This document shows, in pieces, positions 21,807-32,914 of a DNA stretch of 64,000 nt. Below the pieces are notes generated by a model, which made no database searches, had not been told where the DNA came from, and saw only the letters and a list, made by a program, of their open reading frames with translations. Made by a program: the position numbers and the translations under genes. This stretch comes from Strigamia acuminata (lineage: Eukaryota > Arthropoda > Chilopoda > Geophilomorpha > Linotaeniidae), in contig OX442324.1 of the NCBI GenBank assembly GCA_949358305.1, positions 8,405,601-8,469,600 of the forward strand, in the 5' to 3' direction. The stretch's first letter is position 1, and each line of letters starts with the position of its first letter.

Positions 21807-22105
21807 TGTTGAAATATTATGTATTTATGTATCGTATTGTCAAGCAGTGACACTTTATATTTATCGTGACCTTTTGTTAACTTTTGCTTTTGGCTAAACA
21901 AATAGCCGCTGCTCTATTTACAAGTGTGTTTGTATTTATTCCCATAAGGTGGCGTTGTATACCTATTGGCATGTCATGTGACTTGAGAAATAAAACTCAC
22001 TCTATGTTTGATTTCACACCTGTTAACACCTGACTTTTACTTTGGACATTTTCCACACCATTGCAGATCTATGCAATTAACACAAGTCTACAAGCAATTT
22101 CAACA
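21807..22105 (+). repeat. Copia-4 3' LTR
   Basis: The 299-bp sequence starts TGTTGAAATATT after the polypurine tract and ends TTTCAACA. It resembles the Copia-3 LTR in layout. No second copy occurs in the window. Confidence 0.82.
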
Positions 22106-22185
22106 ATTCGGACGAGGATTCAAATGCGTCGCATGAGTCGAAGGTATTTCATACCGTGTATACTTGACGAAAAGACGAGTTACCC

Positions 22186-24095
22186 ATGCTTGATGAACAA
22201 ATCGAACAATTACCGAAGATTAAGGAAATTGGCGATTTAATTATATGCGAACGACCATTTACGGATAGGAATGAAGTTTCGGCCGCCATTGTGGACAAGC
22301 GAACGATGATGACGCCGCGCCAATTGAAGAAATACGAACACAAGCGAAATGCACGTCACCGACGACAAGCTTCGAAGCGATTAGAGGCGAGAATGGAAAT
22401 TGCTATCGAGTTAAAGAAAGACAGGCAAATTCGTGCGAAACAACAACAGGAACGCCGATTGAACGAAATCCGACAAGAACGGAAAAATATCCTGACGGCG
22501 ACTCAACAGTCGGAGATTCAAGAATGGAGTGTAACTATTTCTGATTTGAATCCAGGAATGGAATGTTTTACAACGCCAAACCAGGAAATCGTGGTAACAG
22601 CGGGTGAAATGGCAGCGTTGCTCCGATTAACGCCGGGAAGGAAGTCGTGGGTCTACGACTCTGTCGTGGACTACTATTTACATATCCTGACTTCCGACCC
22701 GGCCTATCGACGAGTGTTCGCGTTCCCCACAGCCGCCGTGCAATACATGCTTAGAAGACAGTATAACGACGCGAGAGCCGTGATGCGGGGATTCTACCAT
22801 AAAATTTGGGTTATTCCAATTGGGATACCTGAACATTGGCAGTTGGCCATTGTCGATTTGACGCGCCCTAGAACAGAGGTAGCCCTGTTTGATCCAAGTG
22901 GACCAATGACTATGAAAGACACGAGATGGCAAGCCGTTTTGACGGGTTTGGCGAGCTTTAACATACAGCTATCTCAACTTCACCTATTTGAGGCGCCGGC
23001 GATCGGTCAGTTGGACGGAGACAGCTGCGGTCCAACTATACTACGGGTGAACAAAAAGTCTGTATCTTTACTTAATATTTCTGAAAGTGCTGACAATGCA
23101 TCTAATCTGATGATGGCAAAATACTAAAGTTGGGTGGGGAAATCTTTTGGTGACCCAAAATTTGACCTGGGGATGTTCTTTCAAGGTCATTGGGAAATTA
23201 TCTCGGAAACCGTTAGAGATAGACAGAAATTTCCAATTGTAAACTTGTAGACCATCATTTGTTTAGTCTAAAAATGACTAATCCTCAAATCTTTTGTACT
23301 AGAATTTTTTAAGAAAATTGCAATTTTCTAAAGTAGACACAAGCCAAAGAAAAAATGCCCCAAATTGAAAAAGTGTCAAAAACGTGCTGATTAGACGTAA
23401 AATGATCCAAAAAATCGATTCCCCTAGTTGGAATTTGCATATCTGGTACTGTTGCAGAGATATGGGCAGAAAACTAAATTTTTTCATGACTTTTTCTTTT
23501 CAAAAATTCAGTTGTCTGCCCATATCTCTGCAACGGTGCCAGATATGCAAATTCCAACCAAGGAAATCAATTTTTTGTGCCATTTTACGTCTAATCAGAA
23601 CGTTTTTGGCACTTTTTCAATTTGGGGCATTTTTTCTTTGGCTTGTGGGATACTTTAGAAAATTCCAATTTTCTTAAAAAATTTTAGTATAAAAGATTTG
23701 AGGATTAGTCATTTTTAGACTAAATAAATGTTGCTCTACAAGTTTACAATTGGAAATTTCTGTCTATCTCTAACGGTTTCCGAGATAATTTCCCAATGAC
23801 CTTGAAGGAACATCCCAAGGTCAAATTTCGGGTCGCCAAAAGATTGCCCCACCCAGCTTTAGTACTTTGCCATCATTAGATTAGATGCATTGTCAGCACT
23901 TTCAGAAATATTAAGTAAAGATACAGACTTTTTGTTCACCCTGTATATTTCGTGCGTCCATATTTGATCGATCGCGATCTGATGCTGCCAGCGCTTCCAT
24001 ATAATTTGAGATTGAGATTCGCCCTTGAAATAATCAAAGACCAACTGATCCCCTTCGAGGAAGACCCAATTACAGACGAAAACAAGGAAGATTAA
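22186..24095 (+). pseudogene. Ulp1/SENP-like cysteine protease protein, split by a foldback element
   Basis: Residues about 40-105 from the ATG at 22186 form a lysine/arginine/glutamine-rich coiled-coil-like helix. A C48-type protease domain follows with a complete set of catalytic residues: His217 (EHWQLAIVDL), Asp236 (LFDPSG), Gln275 and Cys281 (GQLDGDSCGP). The frame is cut at 23042 by a 900-bp foldback. After its removal with one TA it continues as YFVRPYLID and ends at the stop at 24095. Ulp1 enzymes cleave SUMO or related modifiers. The ORF lies upstream of a polypurine-like tract and a gypsy-type LTR, so it may be a retrotransposon-borne gene; a different mobile element or a captured host gene is possible. 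Confidence 0.75.
23044..23943. mobile_element. 900-bp foldback/MITE, near-perfect palindrome
   Basis: The arms 23044-23469 and 23516-23943 are inverted copies around a spacer of about 46 bp, flanked by TA (23042-23043, 23944-23945). The ends read C(A)GGGTGAACAAAAAGTCTG, similar to the larger MITE at 32915 and to mariner-type termini. Apparent small ORFs in it are arms read in both directions. Confidence 0.9.
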
Positions 24096-24421
24096 AATTA
24101 TGATTGTTACTTATATTTTCTTGTGTAAATTTCATTTTAGATTTTTCTTCTTGTGTAAAAATAAACATAAGTGTATAATTTTATTTTGGCTTTCCTAAAA
24201 AGAAAATATTGTTAAAACTTTGAAATTGAGATGAAAAAGTGTAATCTGAACGATTCTCGAATGTAAATTTTGTTAGTTTTTTTGAAAAGGCAGAATGATA
24301 ATGAATGTCGAAAGTGAAAATGATAATCTGAAATAAAGTGGATTGAATTTGAAATTAAGATTTAAGATTTAGTTTGAAAAGAATTCGAATTTTGGTGGCT
24401 AAAATTTTTCAAAATGGGGGC
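24096..24421 (+). other. AT-rich stretch ending in a polypurine tract
   Basis: No coding sequence is seen. It ends in AAAATGGGGGC immediately before the LTR, the usual position of a gypsy polypurine tract. Confidence 0.5.
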
Positions 24422-25452
24422 TGTTACGAGTGCAGACCTCGCTGTGAGACAGCGGTCCTAAACGCTCTATTTATCAGAATAATTCTAAATGCTCTTGTTA
24501 GGAATCAAATGTGTCCAAGCATTTAAATGGCATATTTTAGTGTACATAGTTATTATATAGTTTATCTAGTAGTGTGCAATCTTGTTATGTTTTGGATGTG
24601 TATTCTTTGTTGGCACGGATGGTATACCGTACATCATTGTTACGATTTCTCCTTTATTATAGTTGTGTTATATCTCATGCAGGAACCGAATGAGATTCCT
24701 TACTTGCAATGTATTGTTACGTGGCCAATTGGCCAATAATGACCACGTACAATCATCACGTACGCTGTCTAGTGATAGATTTTAGTAACTTTAACAATAT
24801 TGCGCTGGTCTGAGGCGGTCGGCAGACGACGCGAGTCAGCCCGCATGACAGTATTGATAGGATTTGTCCTGTGAAAAGTGTCATCACTTCACTTAGTAAA
24901 TATAGTTTGGCGGCCATGTTTGGCCTCTACATGTCACTACTGGATTTGGCTGGTTTTAGTCACTTACCAACACCAAAGATCCCCAACAGCTCTCACCAGA
25001 TGAACGGGAAAATCCAAACTTGCTCACCAGTTGTCACTGCGCTAATTATGCACAGAGCAACTGGGCTATTCAATCAAGCAGAGCGGGGTGTACCCAGAGT
25101 TTACTTGGTAAGTAAAGTCAGTTTAGAGAGGAGAAGAGTTCTGGATTCCAAACAGCAAACATGGTCGGACATGGCTCCTGTGGACCAGCGCACGTAGCTC
25201 TTGGTTCCTCCCGCCTAGACAAATTGATAGAGACATTTCATTGATTATCATTCTTGTCTTTCTTATAATTTAGGTTTAAGTTTATGATTTCTTTATCTTT
25301 AATTTATGTAATAAATTCCACAAAATAAAGAGATTGATCTAAATGCTAAATCAGAGTTTCTCTCAGCTTATTCCAGCCAAAGGTTTTCAAGGTCTCTGCT
25401 AAATTTATTAGCAATTGTTATGTGTGTGGATCACCCCAACCCGCACGTAACA
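24422..25452 (+). repeat. Gypsy-type 3' LTR (about 1.03 kb), probably of Gypsy-2
   Basis: The sequence starts TGTTACGAG and ends CGTAACA, inverted ends like those of the Gypsy-3 LTR. An AATAAA signal lies at about 25311-25326. No second copy is in the window, so the limits rest on the terminal inverted bases and the preceding purine tract. Confidence 0.65.
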
Positions 25453-25919
25453 ATATCCTGCACTGGAAAAAAAATCAGATTTACTCACTTGTAAAGAATT
25501 GTAAATATATAGGTAGATGGATTTTACAAGTTTGTAAATTAGATTTACAAACAATTGAAAATAAGTCTTTTCCAAACATATTTACAATCTGGAAAGAGAC
25601 CATTTCCGGGACTTTTTTTTACAATAACTTTACAAACATTTTCAATTGTGTAATTATGAAATTTCATAATATATTTCCAATGTATTTCCCATGTATTTCC
25701 AATGTATTTTCAACATATTTCCAATATAAAAAAATTACTACCCTCCATTTTGAAAAATTTAAATACACTAACTCAATTTTTTTTTTTTTAGTTAAGCTAT
25801 TTGATTTTTTTTCAATTACCATTCAACAATTAGTTTTCATTAATTTCATCACTATTTAGATGTTTTATTGACAGTTTTATTCAAATTTATTTATCTTAAA
25901 GTTTTCTTTGTTCTTACCA

Positions 25920-25988
25920 TGACCTCTGTCAGAATTGAACCTGGAACCCTTTGTTCCAAAGACCACTGCTCTGTCCACTAGGCTAGTA
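25920..25988 (-). repeat. tRNA-derived SINE-like segment
   Basis: The minus strand has an A-box-like TAGCCTAGTGG and, at the right spacing, a B-box-like GGTTCAATTC, with a degenerate anticodon arm between. The acceptor ends do not pair convincingly, so a functional tRNA is unlikely. Confidence 0.45.
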
Positions 25989-26114
25989 TGACTTGTAATA
26001 GTTTATGCATAACTTCCTATATATAGTAACTTCTTTGTTAAATAATCTATTTGAGATTGATTGTATTAAAAATACAATCAATCTCACATTGATTATTTGT
26101 AGAGGAATCGGATT

Positions 26115-26158
26115 GTTTCATCGACGGTACGTTTCATCGACGGTACGTTTCATCGACA
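26115..26158. repeat. 16-bp tandem repeat, about 2.7 copies
   Basis: The unit GTTTCATCGACGGTAC repeats with a 16-bp period inside the CACTG element. Confidence 0.9.
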
Positions 26159-26791
26159 CGTATTTTTCCGTCCCTGCGCCCTGATTGGCCCGATTTCGTA
26201 TTGTCCACGTCGGTTCGAAATTGGACCGTTTTATACATTATTTTCTCTTCTGAGTTCAAATTTGACACAATTTTATTGTTCCTGACAGTATTTTACCTTG
26301 TTCTTGTTACTTTTCAGATATTTAAATGTTACATTTAAATTTCAAGTATTTTCTTGCTTTTACATTATGTTTACAATCATTGTGCAATGAAGTTTACAAC
26401 ACATTTCCATCTAAAAGAAAATTGATTGGAAACAACATTTCAAACAAAAGATTTACAACTAATTGAAAATGAGTTTTCATCTCTAGGATTTACTACACAT
26501 TTTCAGAAGTTTGGAAATATATAAATATTTCCAACACATTTCCAACAAATTTCCACATCATAGTAAATTCAACTTTTCCATATAAATTTTCAACTTGGAA
26601 ATGTTTGAAAATATGTTTTTTTTCCAGTGCTGACAGTGCTAATATCTACAGCTAATATTTGGAAACTAATTAAATCAAATGCGCTTTTAGGGTCGACTAA
26701 ATATTGGGATGGCATAACAATTTGGTTTTCTTTAGTCTGAGTGTGAAATAGGAATCATGCAGCTATTTATGTTAATAAACTATATTTACAG

Positions 26792-26967
26792 ATGTTACAA
26801 GTTGTATTACTCAATCCTCTTCAAGAATTGTCCAAGTGTTCACAGCTTGATATACGACAAAAACAACTGAATTGCGTATTGCAAATTTTACAGACCAATG
26901 GTGATGTACTGACGATGGGATGGCCTTGTATCATTGGCATTATTGGAGCTATTTCTGCAGCACACAA
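26792..26967 (+). CDS. MON2: MON2 coding exon (upstream of the large intron)
   Basis: This 176-nt exon follows a TTTACAG acceptor and ends at a GTAAGT donor (26968). It encodes [18 protein letters not shown], then [25 protein letters not shown]. This matches the conserved MON2 region 'LQ...G..L..GWP.....IGAI', just before the segment encoded by the next exon. MON2 is a large peripheral Golgi/endosomal protein related to the Sec7 Arf-GEFs but lacking the Sec7 domain, and it acts with Dopey and the phospholipid flippase in endosome-to-Golgi traffic. The intron is in phase 2. Identification is by recalled family sequence. Confidence 0.9.
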
Positions 26968-27078
26968 GTAAGTAATATACAATTGTTTCACAGTTTTTTA
27001 GTGACTTGATTGAATCTTTCGGGATTTCTTCTCTATCACTCTCTGTAGAGAGATGAGTTTATAAAATGCTTAAGATTA

Positions 27079-27745
27079 CAGTGCCTGTCCTAAATAAGTT
27101 GCCACCTATGAAAAACTGCTTAGGACCAATACTAAGTGGAAAACAACAAAGTAAAATACATTTTAACATAATAAAATTATGCAGTGATTAAAGTGCAATA
27201 TTAGTGCTTTTAAAACTTATCTAATTGAGTCCACACTTCTACTTGGTCAAATTTAAGTTGCCATTTTAAAATCTGTAGATTTAATGGTAAGAATTGCAAC
27301 AAATCGTAAGTAAATTCAATAACAAAGTTAATATTTAGCTAATGAGTAGTCAACTTAAGCTAAATTTAAAAGTTTAATAATTTGAGTTGAAATGTCACAA
27401 ACTAGTGAATTAAATGAAAGCAAACGGCTTTTGGATGTTCCGGCTTAAATTTGAAGGAAAAAGTGACATGTGGCTAAAATAATGGAAATAAGTCACAAAA
27501 CTGTCTAGAAAATAATGAATAAGTACGATAAGTATGCGACAGTAAAAAGACCTTTATAGGTCTGGTCGAAAGAGAGCGACCAATGAGCAAATTGACAGGA
27601 AAATTCAAAGAGCAGCCAAATATATTTACCTGCACAATAAAGCAAATTAAAGGTGGCTTAAATTTGGAAATGAGTGACAAAACCATTAAAATCTTAAATG
27701 AAAAAAATTTACACAGTTGAGTGGTGCGGAGGAAGCCTCTCATTT
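27079..27745 (+). pseudogene. Degraded Tc1-like element, transposase N-terminus
   Basis: A Tc1-type end CAGTGCCTGTCCTAAATAAG follows TA at 27077-27078. A decayed transposase starts at about 27392 (MSQTSELNESKR) and shows a linker like GRKRATNEQIDRKIQRA and a second helix-turn-helix area ending VRRKPLI. Many stops are present, and the catalytic domain and right end are missing. Confidence 0.7.
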
Positions 27746-28000
27746 CTATTGGGTGTGGCGAAAGGTGTTGAAGGCAAAATAACTGTCAAAATAGTTGACC
27801 TGCGCCATTAATCCTGTATAACTCACGGTGGCCATTTTTATTCGATTGTGAAAAATTTGTACATAAGATCCCCAGCAGGCAGGATCACAAAAATACATGT
27901 TAAAGTGAGAATAGATCTTATACAATCACTAGTAGCACTTGCTACAAATGAAATAAGCTATGAAAGGTATCCAAACAAACAATACAGTTGGGATGAATAG
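27746..28000. other. Intron sequence, nothing recognised
   Basis: No coding or repeat structure was noted between the Tc1 remnant and the Gypsy-3 LTR. Confidence 0.4.
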
Positions 28001-28492
28001 TGTTACGCGGTAGAGCCGTACCGTGTATCGGCTGGCTCTGCTCGCTCTGTTTAGGCTTTTGATGCAATGAATTCTCACTAGACGGCGCTGTGCACCTAAT
28101 TAGATGCACAGACCGTTCAACTTAGTTAATAGGGGGAATAGGGGTTTACTTAGTGAGCTGATTAAGCCAGAGAGCTCAGATCTCTTTTGATTCTCAAACT
28201 TTTACCTTCACCTACTACTGCCAGCCGGTTGACGGATAGGCAGGACTAGGATTCCTGATTTTGACAAACACATCATCTTGATTGATTAAAAGGTTTAAAA
28301 TGAGAGTTTGATTTATGATTTAGTTTTAAGAATAAATAAATGTAATAAGAGCTAATGACCGAACATTTACATTAGTAAATGTCCGACTTTGTTTTGAATA
28401 AAGCCAAGAGCATTACATATAAAACTCTGTGTCTTTCTTGATTAAAAACTCATGTCACGTTGGTCTAAACAATCCCCTTTAGCCACGTAACA
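28001..28492 (+). repeat. Gypsy-3 5' LTR
   Basis: The 492-bp LTR starts TGTTACGCGG and ends CCACGTAACA. AATAAA motifs lie at about 28331-28336 and 28398-28402. The following bases ACTGGTGGAGATGCGG are the expected primer-binding site, but I did not identify the tRNA. Confidence 0.93.
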
Positions 28493-29024
28493 ACTGGTGG
28501 AGATGCGGTCTCGATTGTAGCCCGTTTAGATTTGAAAAATCATAAAAATTGGATTTAAAATGCTTAAAAATCTCTTTAAAAATCAAGATATAAATAGTAA
28601 AAATTGCTGATTTAATAGCAATTATCTTGAATGACTCAGAGTTGGTAAAAATAAGTGAAGTCACAGCTTGAATATTTAATGTCATTGTGTGAAAAAATTT
28701 GCATTTTGGAAATTAAAATAGAGTTTAATTGTTTATTAGGGATTAATAAATTGATTTACAATTGTTATAATTGGAATGAATAAAATATATAGTGTATGAA
28801 TACTAATTTTGATATTTATTTACAGGTAAATTTTGTGAATTTATAGGAATTGAAAAATTGTTTTGAAATGTTATTGTTGGATTATTTTCTTTGTAATTTT
28901 GAGTGTAATATTTATGTATTATATGCTAATAACACTTTAAGTTTTCAGGTAATGAATTCGTGTTAGTGCATTTCAGTGTTTAAAAAGGAATCAGTGCTAG
29001 TGAAAGTGATAAACAGCGCAATAT
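28493..29024 (+). other. Gypsy-3 leader
   Basis: AT-rich untranslated leader between the LTR and gag; no ORF. Confidence 0.6.
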
Positions 29025-29026
29025 AA

Positions 29027-30363
29027 GGCTTCAGTGTGGATAAGCCAATAAAATTGTCGCAGTTCAATACGGATAATCTTCAGGATTTGCAAAATTGGGA
29101 ATTGCCTGAACCGGATTTGAAATTTGTCGCCACTAGAAAGAAAAGGAATACTGGATCCGAATCTGACGCTGAAACTCGGGAAAATAAAGAGGAAGAAGTC
29201 CGATCTCAACCTCAATCAATCCTACAGAAATTGGATTTTGCTACTCCGTTAATAAAGTTAATTCCACAAAAAGGTTTAGAAGAAATAATAAAGACATTTA
29301 CACCAGTAAAGACTAAACCAGTTCCAACTCCAATTAAACCAAGTTTTCCAAAGATGACATCATCACAGACTCCAACGGACGTATTGACCGACTTGTTGAA
29401 GAGTTTGGTAGTGCAGAAGCAACCAGTCGTCACTTTTGATACAGAAAAAGGCAACATCGACCAATGGCTTGTGGCATATGAAGCTACAATAGGAACAGAC
29501 GATGAGAGAGTAAAACATCTAGCATTAGCTTTGAAGACTGATGGATTGGCATGGTTTGTGGAACAATTTAAGAAGAATCCGACATGGACATGGACGGATT
29601 GGAAACCACAGATCGAAAAAAAATTTCGCAGAAGCCAAGAAAATGTTTACAATACTCTCCACTTCATGAAACACAAAGAAGGTACAGCAGATGCCTTCAT
29701 GAAGAAAGTCTTGGCCGAATGTGCGTTTATTCTACCAGAAATGACTGAAACTCAGAAAATAAATTATGTTTACCAAGGTTTGAAGCCTGCAATGCAGAAG
29801 ATGATGATAACAGTATTTCTATCGACGTTAGAAGAAATGGAACAGAGACTTAAATTGTATGAAAGTCACAAAATGGAGGAACCAGTGGATCTACTGCTCA
29901 CAATGTTCAAAAAGTTGTAGATCAAAAGGTGAACCCTACGACAACAGGTACACTGTCTGGAATAGGGGGATTCCCAGTAAGCTATGCCGAGTTATTAGCT
30001 GAAAATACCAAATTAAAACAGCAAAAGCTCGTTAGTGAGTCAGTAGAGACACAGGGAGCGGTCCCATTATTCATACAAGGCGAGTGGTACATTCCAGCAT
30101 CGCAGCGCGGAAATTTCTTTAGAGGTAGATATAACAGAGGGAGACAACGGTCAAACAGCAATCCGACAACAACGCGTCCATGTGGTTGTTGGCATCGTTA
30201 TGGTTGTGAACACAATGCAGCGGAGCCAGAACAACAACAACAATCTCAAGAAAATAGAGGGAACCCAAATAATAGAAGGTGGTTTAGGAAGAAAAGGACA
30301 CAAGGGGGTAACCCTAACCTGAAACAGAACCCACCACAAGTTCGTCAACAAGAGGAAAACTAG
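29027..30363 (+). pseudogene. Gypsy-3 Gag
   Basis: The open frame starts after a stop at 29024 and has no ATG until about 29354 (MTSSQTPTDV); a GTG stands at 29036 where a start might have been. It contains a gag capsid-like region (IDQWLVAYEATIG, LKTDGLAWFVEQFKK, then a YNTLHFMKHKEGTADAF block). A stop at 29920 and a frame change lead into 29929-30363, with a basic tail (NFFRGRYNRGRQR) and CGCWHRYGCEH where a zinc knuckle would be expected; it lacks classical CCHC spacing. Confidence 0.8.
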
Positions 30364-32912
30364 TGGGACGGCCGCAAGGAAAATGTCACCATCCAAAGAA
30401 GAAAAGAAAGAATAAAAAAAGAGAGAAGATAATCGTAGTTGACATGAACATTTTAAAATCTCTATTGGAAATTCCAGTAATAGTGAACAACATGGAAGTC
30501 AAGGCAGTTATGGACACTGAAGGAAAACGCAACCTTATCAGCGAAGAGCTTGCTGAAGCTCTACAGTTGAACTGCCCGCCAAGCCCAAACATTCGATTGA
30601 AAGGGGTAAGCGGAGAACTTGTGACTCCAGTAGGGAAAACCAAAATGAACATTACTATTGGTGAATTAGTATACAGGATTGAAGTCTTGGTTGTTAGAGG
30701 ATTTCATTATCAATTACTGCTGAGTGACCCATTCATGCTGTTCGCGAAGTGCGTGTTAGACTACGATAAACAACATATCTTTGTGGGCCGTACTAGTGGA
30801 AAGGAAGTGTCATTTCCAATGAATAAAACTTTTGTTGATCAGAACTATATAGCGAGGGTAATGAAGAATATCACTATTCCACCTATGCATGAGTGCATTG
30901 TTCCCATCTATTTGAATAAAGTAATAACATTGGACATGTTTGTGCAACCATTACATAATGTAACTGATAGATTTGCTGTGATAGGTTGTAAGACTTTAAC
31001 GGATTTCAAGAACGGCAAAGGCATAATTCGAGTGGCAAACCCGACCAAGAAGACAGTCTTTCTGAAGGAGAAGTCAGCAATCGCAAAAGCTTTTTATATG
31101 GTTGATGTTGGGGTGTTCGACGAAAAACAGGTACACTGTTTTGACTTTGACTCCTCGATAGCAAAAGATAAAATGAATAAAGACCAGCAAGAGCAGATGC
31201 GACAACTTCTTCAAAAGAATCAAGACAGATTTGCTGTTTCTGACAAGGATTTGGGAAGAGTTCAAGTGTATAAGCATAAAATCGATACTGGAGACCATGA
31301 CCCAATACATTTGCAACCGTATCGTCGTTCAATGAAAAAAAAAGAAGTCGAAGCAGAAGAAACAAAGAAATTGCTTGATATGGGAGTGATTAGGGAATCA
31401 GAAAGTCCCTGGAGCGCGCCTGTGTTACTAATAAAGAAAAGAGATGGTAAGTGGAGATTTTGCGTTGATTGGAGACGTTTGAATGCAATAACAAAGAAAA
31501 TGGTGTATCCATTGCCAAGAATAGATGACACTTTAGATCAGCTGGCAGGTGCACAGTTCTTCTCCATGATGGATCTTATTCAAGGATATTTCCAGGTAGA
31601 GATCAATGAAGAAGACAAAGAAAAGACAGCATTCACAACTTCCAGGGGGCATTATGAATTTAATGTCCTAGGCCAAGGTCTCTGCAATAGCCCAGCAGCT
31701 TTTCAAAAGCTAATGAATAAAGTATTAGGCAACCTCCTCGGCAAAGTTTGTATAGCGTACATTGACGACCTTATCATTTTCTCAAAAACATTTGACCAGC
31801 ATTTGAAAGATCTAGACAACGTTTTCGACAAGCTTAGACAAGCTAACTTAAAGGTGAAGTTGAGCAAGTGCACATTTGGGACAAACACCATCAAATATTT
31901 GGGACATGTAGTGGACTCCGAGGGTATATCACCAGACCCTAGGAATCTGGAATCCGTCGCGAAGTTTCCAGTTCCTACTAACCTCAAACTTCTTCGAGGA
32001 TTCATAGGGCTCTGTTCGTATTACAGGAAGTTTATTTCAGGTTTTGCGGACATATGCAAGCCCTTAGTCAATTTGACGAAGAAGGATGAGAAATTCGACT
32101 GGGGCCCACCTCATGAGAAGGCCTTTAAAACATTAAGGACCGCCCTCATTACTGTGCCAGTATTAGCTCACCCTAATTTTGAAGAACCCTTCATGTTGTC
32201 GACAGATGCGAGCGCATATGGTCTTGGAGCGGTATTGAAACAAAAGATAAACAAACAAGAACATGTGATAGCTTATGCTAGCAGACTTCTCAGCCGAGCA
32301 GAACAGAACTATAATGCCACGGAAAGGGAATGTTTAGCCATAATTTTTGGAATTCAGAAGTACCGACCTTATTTGTATGGGAAGAAATTTTCAATTATTA
32401 CAGATCATTCGGCACTCCAATGGCTAAAATCAGTCAAAAACCCCAACGGCAGACTAGCTAGGTAGAGCTTACAGCTAGTGGATTTCGATTTTGATGTGAT
32501 CTACAAGAGCGGAAAGAAGCACACAGATGCTGACGCCTTGAGTAGGATTCCAGAGGATTTAAGCTAGGAAGAAAACGAAATGGTTCCCTCACTTTTACTC
32601 GAGCAGCTCGACCTTCCTGCTGAGCAGCGTAAGGACAAGAAGCTACTGGAATTGATCACCGCAATGAGTCAAGTAGAGCAACTTCCGAAGAAGAGAAGAC
32701 GTCCTCTAAAGCAGTTCGTTCTTCTCGACAATGTGTTGTTTAGGAAGAAAAATTCATTGAATTCCCTGAACACGGAAGAAAATCTGTTATATGTTCTGCA
32801 GCATTTGAAAACTGACGTCCTTCAAGAAATGCATGACGGACTGACGGGTGCTCACTTGGGCCTAAACAAAACATGGAAGAGAATTAGATCAAGATTCTTC
32901 TGGCCCCGGATA
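30364..32912 (+). pseudogene. Gypsy-3 Pol part 1 (protease, reverse transcriptase, RNase H, integrase zinc region)
   Basis: The frame follows gag by a frame change. The protease active site reads VMDTEGKRNLIS, so the D-T-G triad is altered to D-T-E. The reverse transcriptase has YPLPRIDDTLDQL, the YIDDLIIF catalytic box (about 31757) and LGHVVDSEGI. RNase H has STDASAYGLGAVLKQK and TERECLAIIFG. Stops at 32463 (TAG in place of a tryptophan codon) and 32565 interrupt it. The integrase zinc region (MHDGLTGAHLG, RFFWPRIY) is cut by the MITE at TA 32913-32914. Confidence 0.9.
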
Positions 32913-32914
32913 TA

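Larger units (their letters stand above)
20447..22105 (+). mobile_element. Copia-4: 5'-truncated copia (reverse transcriptase to 3' LTR)
   Basis: The element begins abruptly inside the reverse transcriptase (ETFSPVVDF) and runs to a complete 3' LTR. No 5' LTR, gag, protease or integrase is present. It belongs to the same subfamily as Copia-2 and Copia-3 by protein similarity and by its GAGGGGGCCGAT tract. Confidence 0.87.
25461..26629. mobile_element. CACTG-ended DNA transposon, non-autonomous (1169 bp)
   Basis: The ends are CACTGGAAAAAAAA and the reverse, with a 3-bp CTG duplication (25458-25460, 26630-26632). CACTR ends with short duplications are typical of the CMC (CACTA/Chapaev) superfamily. 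The body is rich in TTTCCAA-type words and lacks a transposase. It carries a tRNA-like segment and a small tandem repeat. Confidence 0.7.

Noticed and set aside
23044-23127. C-terminal extension of the Ulp1-like protein after GPTIL
   Set aside because: The residues after 23043 are encoded by the foldback arm; the same peptide appears on the other strand at 23859-23943.
25920-25988. Functional tRNA gene
   Set aside because: A- and B-box-like elements exist, but the acceptor and anticodon arms do not pair; it fits a SINE or tRNA fossil.
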